The notes below the pieces were generated by a model. It had not been told where the DNA came from, made no database searches, and saw nothing but the letters and a program-made list of their open reading frames with translations. 64,000 nt of DNA. Origin: Choristoneura fumiferana (taxonomy: Eukaryota; Arthropoda; Insecta; Lepidoptera; Tortricidae). Below are positions 43,600 to 53,617 of the stretch, piece after piece; positions within the stretch are counted from its first letter, which is position 1, and every line of letters starts with the position of its first letter. A program made the translations under genes and the position numbers. The stretch spans positions 15,290,328 through 15,354,327 of the forward strand of contig NC_133481.1 in NCBI RefSeq assembly GCF_025370935.1. The letters are read 5' to 3'.

Positions 43600-44365
43600 A
43601 CAAACGCTGACATAAATACATTATAAAGTTTTTTTTTCCCTAAGACTGTCTCACGTCTGACCAGTTTTATTGATTTGTGGTACATTTATGTCTATTATAT
43701 TATCACTTCTAGTTTGCGATTTGTATGTTGTTGTTGGAGCGTTATAGAGATAGAATGAAAAGAAAGGGGGTTGCCGTACAAAAAATATATCAAAATAATG
43801 TTTTAATTTAGATTCGGAAAGCAAGCAAAAATGTATTGTTTTCGTTCTATCCCAACAAAGTTGGAATGATAGGAGACTTCAATTTACTGCAAATAAATAA
43901 AAAGCGGCTAAATGTGAGTCAGTTCTATGAAAAAAAAAGCTTTGTAGATAATTTTGTCTGTCAGCGACTGTAGGTACTATATGAACTTCTGCGGTAGGCA
44001 GTTTTTATTTTTATTTTATCGTGTATAGGTGTGCTGCAAGGTCTATTTTTGCCTCCAAGTATAATCCTGAGTCAACTCGCAGTTACCTGGTTTTTTCAAC
44101 ATCATGAAGGTTGTCTTACTGTTTTGCTTTTACTACGCATTGCAGTAGCAAACAGCTAGGCTGTTAAGTGTAAAGTTTATGTGAATGAATTGTTTTGGAG
44201 TGCTCCCGCAAGGCTCTACACATTCATTACGTTGGTAGCTGTGCCATTCACAGAATGATTAGAGCCATAGTGCTTTAGCCGCTGCCCGCAACGTCTGCAA
44301 ACTCTGCAAACTATTAGTATATCGCTATATCAAGTAGCACATAATCTAACCAACTTAGAAAAAAT
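43600..44365. other. No recognisable gene
   Basis: Unassigned. Confidence 0.45.
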
Positions 44366-44369
44366 TAAA

Positions 44370-44570
44370 AACCTGTTGTAATTTCAAAGTTCAATATCTC
44401 AAAAACGGTTTTACCGATATAAATGAAATATAGCTTTAAACTTCTAGCTTTTGGCTTTTTTAGCTTTTAGTTTTCTTGCAGTGGCAAGAAAACTCGTTTT
44501 CCTGTGAAAAAATAACCGCATCGTAATCGGTCCATTCGTTTGAGAGCTACGATGCAAGAGATGGACGTCG
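44370..44570 (-). repeat. Repeat family E, diverged
   Basis: AGTTCAATATCTCAAAAACGG and GTCCATTCGTTTGAGAGC with CGATGCAAGAGATGG resemble 59095-59235. Confidence 0.5.
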
Positions 44571-44999
44571 AACATATATATTCACTTTTTTGTGTCTTTG
44601 CTGACATGGAAAATTCTCGTTGCTGACATGGAAATTAAACTATTTTTCTGGTTTGCAGTGTATTTATTGTACGTAATTATGATACTTGATAAAATCACAA
44701 TATACCTAAAATATTTTTTTACGGAAAATTATTAGATTTCGCTGTGCGGATAAGTGTTAGTAATCTCTGTTCAGAGAACTACGAATAAAACATTTTTTTG
44801 TAATATAATGACAGTGTTTTGTGAAACAGTGGCTTATTAAATTGTAGACTTCAGCATAACGTAGTAAGAGAAAGTTGATTTAACAATCTGAAAAGGAAAA
44901 TACAACAGCGTTCAGTTAATTTATTCACAGATCGTCTTCTATCATGAGAATTAAAAATGATGCTCACAAAAATCCTTTTGCAATTTAAGTACCTATTGT

Positions 45000-45430
45000 A
45001 TTTTTTCAAGCCTTTATTTAGTTTTACCTGTTTGTCTGCCTGTCTGTCTGTAATCGAATCCTGCTAGTTAAATGCGACCAACTTCCAGTGTTAGGGTTGA
45101 CTTGAAAGATATACTTATGTTAATTGTGAAACGAAACTCTAAGGTTAATGGCATAGACTTCAAAATTTGCTACGCAAATGTAGTTTGGGTGACAATACAA
45201 GTACAGCCAACAAAAAGTACAGTCAGCAAAAAAGCTTGTATTAAAAATGGATTTTTTACCAATAACTTATGTTAGATCCAATAAGAGCAGTAAGACCCAG
45301 ACTTTTAATTGAAGTGTAGGGATGTTACTATATTTCTTCGTGGACATCATTTATGCTGGATGAAGAATGGTCGTGCAAATGTTATTTGTACATCTCCAGA
45401 CGTAGTGATTGAAATTTTTTGTAACATTTA
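45000..45430 (-). repeat. Repeat family C, reversed
   Basis: Reverse of 2790-3200: CTGTCTGTCTGTAATCG, AAAAAGCTTGTATTAAAAATG, TTATGTTAGATCCAATAAGAG and TCTCCAGACGTAGTGATTG all match in order. Confidence 0.7.
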
Positions 45431-45439
45431 ACGAATTTT

Positions 45440-46088
45440 TTACCAAAACCTTATATATACCATATTGTCTACTAAAGTAGAGATAGGTATAAGAACATAA
45501 TATGTACCTTCGTTTAGTAAAACATGTGCTCATTGACATCTAGGGGTGAACAAGTAAAGACATTAAATTGTGGTTGAAAATACACAGGATAAAATTTACA
45601 TTCTTGTATTAGTTCTGAGGCTGCACCCAGAATATGCACTCGTCAAAAGTGCCTAGGGATGTTTTTTATTCCTGGACATTTAATTTAATTTAATTTATTC
45701 ATAAAATTCTTATATTTAAGAAAGTACAAGGTAATATAAACATGAAATAATCTTAGGTCTAGTAAGTAAAATTAAGTTAAGTCTAAGCTAGGTTACAAGT
45801 GTAACCTGTGTTTTAGACGATAAGGTATCTAAGAAATTATAATATAACTCGAGCATTTTAACATCGCATTACAATATCTTAAAAGAGAATACTTAGTTGT
45901 TACTTTAACTATATAATCTAGTGTCAAATAACAAAATAAACAAAGAACAATCTGGCGACACAGCTAAATTTTCTAGACAGTTTTAAATATTTCAATATAA
46001 GTACATTACTACTGAGTCAAAACATCAAATTTGTCCAAGGATAATGCCTTTTTTATGTGCGTATGACGTGGGCCGTGTTTTTATTCTT
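45440..46088. other. No recognisable gene; expected 3' end of the receptor gene not seen
   Basis: I searched the minus strand here for the short C-terminal exon of the odorant receptor and did not find it. AT-rich, with a LINE-like ATTTAATTTAATTTAATTT stretch near 45690. Confidence 0.4.
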
Positions 46089-46090
46089 AC

Positions 46091-46246
46091 ATTAACAAGA
46101 GGACGCACTCCAGTTTGAAGGCCGCATGATCCCTCAAATATAAGAGTTTTCTGCATCTTCAGCATGATCGGTATGAGCAGCTTTTGGTTGTTTATTGACA
46201 TCTTCTCCCAGGGTACCTGGTACAGATCGAGAGCGAGGTCATCCGT
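46091..46246 (-). CDS. Odorant receptor exon 7
   Basis: Acceptor ATGTTTTAG|ACG; 52 codons: TDDLALDLYQVPWEKMSINN, QKLLIPIMLKMQKTLIF, EGSCGLQTGVRPLVN. Donor AAT|GTAAGA in phase 0. The PWE-M block and the following Q-K region are conserved in lepidopteran receptors. One short exon with the end of helix 7 should follow. Confidence 0.85.
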
Positions 46247-49200
46247 CTAAAACATAGAGTGGGGTCACTGCTTTGTCCCTCAATAATGCCCGGTTCACAT
46301 TATTCCAGTAAAATTGTGCCAGTAGCGATACATTGCGGGGTCACAATCCAAGCGAGTTACACAAGATCGATCGAGCACCGCAGTGTCATACTACTGGAAC
46401 GAATTTACTGGAATAATGTGAACCGGCCATTATATAACTGATTCTCCACTGCCATGTATTTTGTTCTCTTTGGCAGTTCATTTTTAAAAATCTACTCTGT
46501 AACTTGTTCTAACTAGCGTTGGCGGCAAGCCGGCTACATGTCACACCTACGTGTTTCAGGGATATTTATCAAATCACTAAACAAATCTGGAGAAATAAAA
46601 AACTCTGGTGCCTTTTTTGGCTGATCACATTACTAAATAAATTCGGGGATTTGATAAAAATTACTATTTTTTTCTAGGCAAATGAGAAAATGAATTCGCC
46701 TTAGAGATTTGTTAAATTTTCTGTGCCATTTCCGTACATCATTATTATCTAACACTAAAGACACTAGAACTATATCATAAATAGGACTTATGTTTAATAC
46801 AAGACATACATAAATAGGACTAATGTTTGCAAGAAGAAAGTATGTAAGTGACCTTTATGCGTATTTGTTCTAAAGTACACGACATCAAAGTCAGTCCTCC
46901 CATGTGAAACAGCATCATGAAGAGATACACTACTCTGTTGCCCTTATCCTGAAAATATTTTTTATTTTAAAATCACCTGAATAACACAGTTGTTGACGTA
47001 AGTAAATATGTTTGTTTGTTACGGTTTCACGCCTAAACTAACCAACCAAACATTTTGAAATTCTAGTAAGAAGATAGATTGACAAGGACACAACACAATA
47101 TTATCATTATCTTATGATAATTATTATCTCGGAAATTGTATTGTATAGTTGTCGTGGGTGCGCGTGGTATGGATTTAGGTCAAGTTTTTCAAAGCTTTTA
47201 CTGTAAAAAATCTCATCAAGGTTTTCTTTTAGTTTTTTTTTTAGATATGGGGTATAAAGTATGTGTCGACGAGGTAATTATTAAGATATTTTAATGCATC
47301 AAGATAGAAGACAGGAATTTATAAACTAGTGGAATATGTCTTTTGTCACCCACTGTCTAACTTTAGCAACAGCCAACCGCAGGTCTGTTTACGTACTGTT
47401 TAATTAACAAAATGATTAGTTGCGGAACTTGCCTCATTATAACGTCGCATGCAACTAAGTCGATGCCTAGATATCGCACGTTTATTAAATTACTGCGTGG
47501 GACGTCCACCAACGAGATGGACAGACGACCGGAGGCCATATTGCCTAACGTTTCTGGCGCTCGCGATCGCAATCAAATGACAGATCTCCCATACAAAATC
47601 TCTCATTTGATTACGATCGTGAGCGTCAGAAACGTTACGTGTATTCTGTATTCTCTTTGGCGCTAATGTTTCAATTGAGGCTGTTGAAATGCGGTGGATC
47701 GCGTTGCGCTCTGTCCGTCGCAGTGACGTTGTGCGAGCGCCAACAAGACGCCGACGTTTGAAAAACGCCATTGACGCCGCGTCGACGCTATGCGGGCGTT
47801 TACGAGACGCTGACGTTCGAAAGACGCCACTGGCATCGCGACACCGCAATGTGAACGGTCCGTCGGCGCTGCGCTGCGCGGGCGTTTACTAGACGACGAC
47901 GCTCGAAAGACGCTAAGTGGGCTCGGGCCTCTGGTTAAAGGCACGGGTTCACGTTGGATGCAAGGGCTTCCAACCGAGGCAACTGGAGGGTTTTTTTTTA
48001 TTTGACTGGATGGAAAACGAGCAAGTGGGTCTCCTGATGGTAAGAGATAACCACCGCCCATAAACATCTGCAGGGTGAGGTCTATGACCAGCAGTGGACT
48101 TCCTACGGCTGATATTATGATGATGATTAAATTACTGAAAATAGTTGATTCCGGATCAACAGTAGAATCGATTACTTACACTAAAGTTTTAAAACAGTTT
48201 TTTTGTTTGTGTGTGATTTTTTTAAATCCCCTTTTTACTGTGCCCGGTCTAAAAGTAAGGGGAGGCAGCTTACGCCAATTAAATGTTTGAGCGAGGTTGC
48301 ACACTATATTTAGATAGTTATTATACTGGCGGCCGTTTATCTGTCAGTTTTGTAATTTTCTAAAAATGACGAAGCGTAACTGAAAAGGTACATTTTACGA
48401 GTGTAGAGTTAGAAATTAAGTAGAAATACTGTTATAACGAAACATACCAGTATTTTTTTGAAATAAGTAAGGTATTATTTGAAAATAAATCGTGAAAGAC
48501 TTGCTTCGATTTTATTACTCTGACAATAAAGTATGTATATATTTTACCCCCATCATAATCTGGTACAGCAGCAAACTATCATTGACAAGATTTTGCAAGT
48601 AATTTAGTGCTACATTCATTCCAAAACCCGCTTGCATATTATCAAAGACACTGAAACATAGAAAAATGAAATTATTACAAGAGTTTATTTAACTTTACTG
48701 CACATGTCACTACGGACTTATTTATTACTTAGAAATTAGAACGAGGGGACCAGGCCATTGCAAAATAACTTGTCTATAAAGAGCGTTTATACCTGCTGAG
48801 CTGGCAACGTTGCATTTTTGTTAGTCATCATCATCCCAGCCTATATACGTCCCACTGCTGGGCACAGGCCTTCTCTCAGATCAAGAGGGCTTGGGCCATA
48901 GTTCCCACGCGGGCCCAGTGCGGATTGGGAACTTCGCACGCACCATTGAATCGCTTCGAAGTTTTGTGCAGTTTTCCTCACGATGTTTTCCTTCACCGCA
49001 AAGCTAGTGGTAAATTTCAAATGTGATTCCGCACATGAATTTCGAAAAACTCAGAGGTGCGAGCCGGGGTTCAAACCCACGACCCTCTGCTTAAGAGGCG
49101 ATAGGTCAAACCACTAGGCCACCACGGCTTCTTCAAGTTAATGTGTCTACTCCAATAATTATTCGTTATAGACTTTTATTTTCTTTAAAAAAAAAACATC

Positions 49201-52200
49201 ATAACGTCATAAACATTAATTCGTTTTTAAGAAATATAAAAGTATATACCACGAATAATTACTGGAGTAGACACATAAACTTATATATTAAGAAGTGTTC
49301 TATCAGAAAACATTTTTAATTTTCATTCAATTTTTATGGAATAATTGAGAAAAACTAACAAAAATGCATCGTTGCCAGCTCAGCAGGTATAAGTTGTCGG
49401 TTGACTTCAGATTTGTTGTACTATTACATTGACTGACAATGCACGTACAGTCGCAAAAAGGGATTGTTGAGTCATTTCAGTTTTATCCTGGTTTATTTAG
49501 GATAATATTTACTTCGAGTATGTATAACAACACAGCTAAATTATGAATAGTGGCGAGTGACTGTACAATACCATGTCATGGTACAATGAACAAAAAATTT
49601 AATCAAGAAAAACGTTTGTATTTAAGATAATACACTGAAAGATAGCGAATTTGTTACTTACAATATTATTTTGAAAATTTTGCTTTAAACAAAATGCTTA
49701 GTATAAGATACCTGCCTCAGAACAAAAGAATGGTATTTTATTATTTCCACTATCTTCTCTTTGGTGTCTTTATCATTCAATGGAACGGCGAAGTACGTTG
49801 TAATCATGTGTTTCAATATATCAACATGACCCAAAAAGTGGAAAATGAAAATGAAATTGACGCTGTCCATAACAGCCATGGTCATACCACCGACGAAAAC
49901 CAAATAGACGTTCAACGCATGAGTAACAAGCCATTTTCGAAATTCATAGCCATATTCAAAAGGCATCCACAGGTAAAGGCATGTTTCTAGGCGCATTGTC
50001 CTGTTGGCTACCAGTTCTTTGTTCTTTATATTATTCAAGATTGGAGAAATGACCCACAATAACCAATCCATGAACATGAAAACTACTAGGAATGTTGTGA
50101 CCCAACGATTTTTACGTTCAACTTCAATTAGTTTCTGTGGAAACAAGAGCATGCTTTAGTACTTACAATGTACAATGTACTTATGCTATGTTAGATTTCG
50201 ATGGGATCTATGTACATATAAGGGCCAAAGTGATTTATTCAATTTTGAGTTTTGTGCGTTATAGGTATCTATAAACTATATATATATTTAGATAGTCGAA
50301 TAAAAAAACATTGTTATTAAATTATTTTTCGAGTTATCATTGAAGTAAAATGCCCGAACTAGATGCAATTTAAACGTAAAAGGACTAAACGTACGTTTGA
50401 TACTTTTACGCGGTAAATCTCGGGTGTTTTTTTTTTATCTGTGGGAATAACTGCCATTTAGGTACTTGTACGTCAAGCGGAATGCTGCTACCCCGATGCT
50501 ACATCGTATTGTGATTGTATTACTTTTCTTTATTTCCCCAAGTATCTTAGGTAACGTATTTTTTACCAAAGATTTTAAAGTTGAACGCCTATATGACCCA
50601 AAGTAGCACTTAAATCTTTTTACTGTCTTTTTGAACATAAGTGTATTTCCCGGAAATTTACGTATATGGACGTATGTACATTAACTTTTAATGAAGAAAT
50701 ACGTTATTAAAATGTATTCATCGTGATTGAAGGACAGAGTAATGTTAGCTAGTGTGCTAAATTTTAGAAGCCTCGGGTACACCATCTCTGAGTTACGACA
50801 GTTTTTGACTTTGAAAGCCCGTCCTGTAAAGTAAGGATTTTACACCCTTATACGAAAGACCCATCGATTTATTAGACTGTAATGTAATTAATCGATATCA
50901 AGTGTATTAGGTTATGAAACCCACTGGTTTCGATCTACGTACGGAACGAAATTTTTGTTGCTTCGAAATAGAAGACTTTATTGGATCTGTATTTTACAGA
51001 CGATATGTCTTGCTTATCGTCGAGGCAGCTGTCGCGAGGCAACATTGCACTCCCTTGTCTGATGTAAATGAATAAAATTGCTTTTAGGATTCTAAATCAT
51101 CCTTAGTTACCTTTGCTAGCTTGTCTTAACTGTCTCAAATTTAATAATGGTTGGACGTAATTTAATACAAATAAAAGCACACATACCTACGTCTTAATTT
51201 AAGTTTTTCTTCAATAATTTATGAATGCAGTTTTGTTTCATAACATTTATACTTACCTTTTTAATGAATTCTTTATTTTCGCCAAGAAAGTTATAAATGT
51301 GAATTTCGTCCATTAACTTCACCATAACACTTTTGTAAGAAGATACCATGGTAACGGCTATTTTTATCTTGAATTGAAAGAACAGGTAGATGTTAATAAA
51401 ATAAAATTAAAATCTTCGTCTAAGACTAAGGCAATCAGGTGTGACAACCACAAACAAAGAAGTTTCTACATTTTTTTAATAATGTTTAATTTATATAAAA
51501 GTAAATCTATCAAATCAATCAAAACAGGTCAATGAAACTAAAAAAATATAGTTATATAGTAATGCATGAACAATAAAAGGTACCTACATAGTGAGTGAAC
51601 AATTGTTTCCACTGTTGCTATTTCATTTCCTCGCAATCTAAGTGAAAAGTAGAGTGTAAAACTGGAACATTAAACCCATTTTCGTCTCGACGTGTTTATC
51701 CACGAGGTGGCTATATGAACGCCTCGGGTAAAATGGCTCGTTTTATGCTCTTGTTGTAAAATCTACTATATTTCCAATAAGTTATCAATAATGTATTTTA
51801 ACTTACATTAGTTATAGCAGTAACTGGAATCAACGAAAACATGGTGCCCTTGGTTGCAAAAGTCAATTCGTCGTATTTAGTATACAAATAAAGGATCTCC
51901 AATAATAAACATGGGAGTGCCACGAAGATGAAAATGGCATAGTGAAATTTTACTAATTTTAAGATTCGAGGTAGGCCCCACCACGAGTGATGTGATATAT
52001 GAAAAAATACAGCTGCATTACCCATAATTTGGTAGTATTTTTGTTCACGAGGGGGGCGACTGAAAAAAAAAAAACTTAAAATTTCAAACCATGTAGGTAA
52101 CAAGTTGTAGAAATGAAGGTTATTTTTCAACACAATTAAATCACTGACAGTTAATGAATCTGCAGCTTTAACCAAGCCATCCGTTTGGCTCATTGGTGGA

Positions 52201-52660
52201 CGTCCTAAGCTGCGCTTGCCGATCCGCGGTCTCCAGAACTTTTCGGCCCCAACGGCCATCTGTTCTCCGTGCAATATGGCCTGCCCACTGCCCCTTCAAC
52301 AAGCTAATTTGAATAGAATAGAATAGATTTATTTGTTGTAAAAAAGTTTGTATATGAAATCTTAATCTAAATAGTAGTTAACAAAACACCAAAATGGATG
52401 CCACTCAGCAAATGCCGATGTCCGAATTACTTCAGTCATGGCGCTGGTTTTCAGGGCAACCAAGAATACAACAGAATAATTAATTTGCTTGGCTATGTTG
52501 GCTTTTATATGTGTAAGTATACCCATTAAAAGGGATGAAGCCGGTCCTATTATAAAACTGTACTACATACACTAGGTACCTATACATATGTAGGTACTTA
52601 GTTAATAAAATGGGCAACTTACAGATAGTACTCATAATTGGTATTTTTCTTCACAATCAT
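46091..52660 (-). CDS. Odorant receptor (insect 7tm_6 family), last exon not found
   Basis: Odorant receptors of this family are seven-helix proteins with an intracellular N-terminus that form ligand-gated cation channels with the co-receptor Orco in olfactory neurons. Exons on minus: 52660-52623, 52059-51807, 51367-51257, 50134-49716 (or 49712), 48650-48548, 46948-46853, 46246-46091. They encode about 392 residues; the usual family length is about 390-430. Seen: helix 1 KLVKFHYAIFIFVALPCLLL, helix 3 in WVTTFLVVFMFMDWLLWVI, helix 4 around LNVYLVFVGGMTMAV, the LNYLQNLVNDSLLLYQIM block, and VPWEKM in the last third, all typical of lepidopteran receptors. Every intron has AG acceptors; donors are GT except one probable GC. 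No stop inside exons. Introns hold several MITEs and RTE pieces. Subfamily not assigned. Confidence 0.85.
46284..46432. mobile_element. MITE in a receptor intron
   Basis: The ends AATGCCCGGTTCACATTATT and AATAATGTGAACCGGCCATT; the arms continue with CCAGTAAA...CCAGTAG and CTACTGGAACGAATTTACTGG. 38 bp upstream of exon 7 on minus. Confidence 0.85.
46853..46948 (-). CDS. Odorant receptor exon 6
   Basis: Acceptor AATATTTTCAG|GAT; 32 codons: DKGNRVVYLFMMLFHMGGLT then LMSCTLEQIRIK. Donor ATAAAG|GTCACT is weak, but phase 0 fits exon 7. Helix 6. Confidence 0.8.
46990..47110 (-). repeat. Repeat family B fragment in a receptor intron
   Basis: AAGTAAATATGTTTGTTTG, TTTCACGCCTAAAC and AGAAGATAGATTGACAAGG match the 3' half of family B. 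Confidence 0.5.
47544..47642. mobile_element. MITE, 'TAACGTTTCTG' termini (copy 1)
   Basis: The arms CCTAACGTTTCTGGCGCTCG and GAGCGTCAGAAACGTTACG; inner CGCAATCAAATG/CATTTGATTACG. Copy 2 at 54428-54518. Confidence 0.8.
47690..47915. repeat. GC-rich element with three internal subrepeats
   Basis: Three units of the form GCGGGCGTTTACGAGACG followed by CTGACGTTCGAAAGACGCC lie at about 47735, 47790 and 47877, with TCTGTCCGTCGCAGTG and CACCGCAATGTGAACGGTCC near the ends. GC content is far above its surroundings. Probably a foldback/MITE; the ends are not clear. Confidence 0.55.
47989..48077 (-). mobile_element. LINE 3' tail, reversed, nested in an RTE
   Basis: Starts with poly(T), then GACTGGATGGAAAACGAGC, AAGTGGGTCTCCTGATGG, GAGATAACCACCGCCC and AACATCTGCAG. 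It is a short 5'-truncated copy of the tail at 61030-61310. Confidence 0.8.
48548..48650 (-). CDS. Odorant receptor exon 5
   Basis: Acceptor CTATGTTTCAG|T, needing two bases from exon 4. 34 codons: VFDNMQAGFGMNVALNYLQN then LVNDSLLLYQIMMG. Donor ATGGGG|GTAAAA. The LNYLQN...LLLYQIM block is helix 5 of lepidopteran receptors. Confidence 0.85.
48790..49389. mobile_element. MITE carrying a SINE, TA-flanked
   Basis: The ends TACCTGCTGAGCTGGCAACG and CGTTGCCAGCTCAGCAGGTA are complementary and continue through TTGCATTTTTGTTAG. TA flanks both sides (48788-48789 and 49390-49391). Inside is another inverted pair, GTGTCTACTCCAATAATTAT (about 49143) with its complement ending near 49276. The SINE at 48825-49130 splits it. 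In the receptor's fourth intron. Confidence 0.85.
48825..49130 (-). mobile_element. tRNA-derived SINE, reversed, nested in a MITE
   Basis: Starts (TCATCA), CCCAGCCTATATACGTCCC, ends CCGGGGTTCAAACCCACG and CCACTAGGCCACCACGGC. Same family as 19613-19927. Confidence 0.9.
49712..50134 (-). CDS. Odorant receptor exon 4
   Basis: Acceptor TTGTTTCCACAG|AAACTA. 139-141 codons with helices 3 and 4. Two donor choices: CAG|GTATCT at 49712 (GT, but out of phase with exon 5) or GAG|GCAGGT at 49716 (GC donor, in phase). The GC choice gives the junction HSFVL-S-VFDNMQ. The frame past the donor reaches a stop after about 14 codons. Confidence 0.88.
50140..51250. other. Receptor intron 3, no repeat recognised
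   Basis: AT-rich intron sequence. A C-rich/T-rich stretch near 50430 gives no defended feature. Confidence 0.5.
51257..51367 (-). CDS. Odorant receptor exon 3
   Basis: Acceptor CAATTCAAG|ATA; donor AAAAAG|GTAAGT. 37 codons, IKIAVTMVSSYKSVMVKLMD and so on to NKEFIKK. Both borders are in phase 0. Covers the end of helix 2 and the following loop. Confidence 0.85.
51807..52059 (-). CDS. Odorant receptor exon 2
   Basis: Acceptor TTTTTTTTTCAG|TCGCC; donor ACTAAT|GTAAGT. 84 complete codons, starting RPPREQKYYQIMGN. Contains helix 1 and most of helix 2 (GTMFSLIPVTAITN). The frame is open further upstream, but that part is an RTE fragment in the intron (52150-52312) and not receptor. Confidence 0.9.
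52150..52312 (-). repeat. RTE fragment in receptor intron 1
   Basis: Reversed it reads GGCAGTGGGCAGGCCAT, TTGGGGCCGAAAAGTTCTGG, CGGATCGGCAAGCGCAGC and GGACGTCCACCAATGAG, the part that codes for the RTE C-terminus. It fuses in frame with exon 2 by chance and can mislead gene callers. Confidence 0.85.
52623..52660 (-). CDS. Odorant receptor exon 1
   Basis: ATG then MIVKKNTNYEYY plus two bases of the next codon. Ends CT|GTAAGT, a perfect donor. Its phase (two bases) fits the acceptor of exon 2. The start is supported by the TATA/initiator upstream and the short N-terminus usual before helix 1. Confidence 0.75.
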
Positions 52661-52711
52661 GTTGAAATTGTTCCAAACGACTAGTGAAGCATTTTGATTG
52701 CTAACTTACTT

Positions 52712-52719
52712 TTTATATA
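52712..52719 (-). promoter_or_regulatory. TATA box and initiator of the receptor gene
   Basis: On minus, TATATAAA (52719-52712) is followed by TCACT (52687-52683), a fair match to the insect initiator TCAKT. The spacing from TATAAA to the initiator A (52685) is 32 bp, the usual distance. The predicted 5' UTR would be about 25 nt before the ATG at 52660. Confidence 0.45.
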
Positions 52720-52828
52720 GGTGCGGCTTTGTTTTCATTATACTTTTAGCTCGAGTTGGGCCAACATCCGACCAACATACAATCCGAAAAAAATAAAGTG
52801 ACGCGGTTGTATAAGTAGTTACAGCGCG

Positions 52829-52861
52829 AGCATGGGTGAGACTCCCATTTCACTCATGCTT
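52829..52861. repeat. Short hairpin
   Basis: AGCATGGGTGA...TCACTCATGCT forms an 11-bp stem with one mismatch. Confidence 0.5.
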
Positions 52862-52879
52862 GTAATTGTTTATTGAATT

Positions 52880-53065
52880 AAATCAGACGGACTTTGCGGA
52901 AATTCTTTACATACATTATATAATCAGAATCTCGGAAACGGTTCCAACGATTTCGATGAAATTTGGTATGTGGGGGTTTTCGGGGATGACAGATCGATTT
53001 AGCTCGGTCTTATCTCTGGGACAACGCCTACTATTGAATTTTAGCCCGAGCAAAGCTCGGTGACC
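52880..53065 (+). repeat. Dispersed 'GAGCAAAGCTCGG' repeat
   Basis: ATCTCGGAAACGGTTCC, AACGATTTCGATGAAATTTG, GGTCTTATCTCTGGG and CCCGAGCAAAGCTCGGTG form a block I know as common in Lepidoptera. Non-coding. Confidence 0.65.
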
Positions 53066-53067
53066 CA

Positions 53068-53475
53068 GGTACTAAACAATTATTTACTCTGTTCACCCAC
53101 GACCTTACGATAGCTACGTGTATGCAACAAAATTTGTGCTCACGCAGCTCCTCCGGCTCCACATTGTAAGAATACACACATACACACCCCACCACCCAGC
53201 CAACCCCACTATTCCTCCCCTGGTGGACTGACGAAATCGTGAGGATTGCGGGTAACCGGTGGATGTAAGTGGCGAGTTGTCGTTCGTTGTGGCGTTAGGA
53301 GGAGGTCTTTGTTCAGCAGTGGATGTTTTCTTGCTTTTGATGATGATGATGACACATCACACATCACACAAACTATCACCATCTCAATACTAAACCAAAA
53401 TGTTTCGAACTCAACCCGAGATCATCGTCAGAACAACACAACCATTCATCATGCTACCATAATTTGATGGTACTA
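53068..53475 (-). repeat. Penelope-like repeat split by an RTE tail
   Basis: 53068-53215 carries TTCACCCACGACC, ACGATAGCTACGTG and CTCCACATTGTAAG. 53350-53475 carries ACACATCACACAAAC, the degraded motif and CATCATGCTACC. Between them is an RTE tail (53222-53355: GGATGTAAGTGGCGAG, TTTGTTCAGCAGTGG, GATGATGATG). Confidence 0.65.
53395..53435 (-). ncRNA. Degraded hammerhead-like motif, cleavage triplet lost
   Basis: On minus: core CTGACGA (53431-53425), T, stem II GATCTC/GAGTTC with one mismatch, GAAA (53406-53403), but then CATTTTGG in place of C..GTC. The core survives while stem III and the cleavage site are gone. Confidence 0.4.
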
Positions 53476-53617
53476 ATGAGAAGAATCTAAAACTTATTTA
53501 ATAATTTGTATGTAAACCAATTATTAAAGTAGGTAATTTACTGACAGATTAAACTAAAGAGATTTTATTACGGACAATTCATAATTCCTGCGAAAGTGCG
53601 AAATATTTTTCTCTAAA

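Larger units (their letters stand above)
47499..48130 (+). repeat. RTE 3' end split by three later insertions
   Basis: The RTE is readable in four pieces: GTGGGACGTCCACCAACG (47499-47533), then GTTAAAGGCACGGGTTCACG with TGGATGCAAGGGCTTCC and GGCAACTGGAGG (47933-47987), then TCTATGACCAGCAGTGG and GATGATGATT (48078-48129). Inserted are a MITE (47544-47642), a GC-rich element (47690-47915) and a reversed LINE tail (47989-48077). Confidence 0.75.

Noticed and set aside
49694..49990. Plus-strand ORF of 98 codons
   Set aside because: It is the antisense of receptor exon 4.
51798..52274. 158-codon ORF as the start of the receptor
   Set aside because: Its first part is an RTE fragment in reverse; a strong acceptor at 52060 marks the real exon border.
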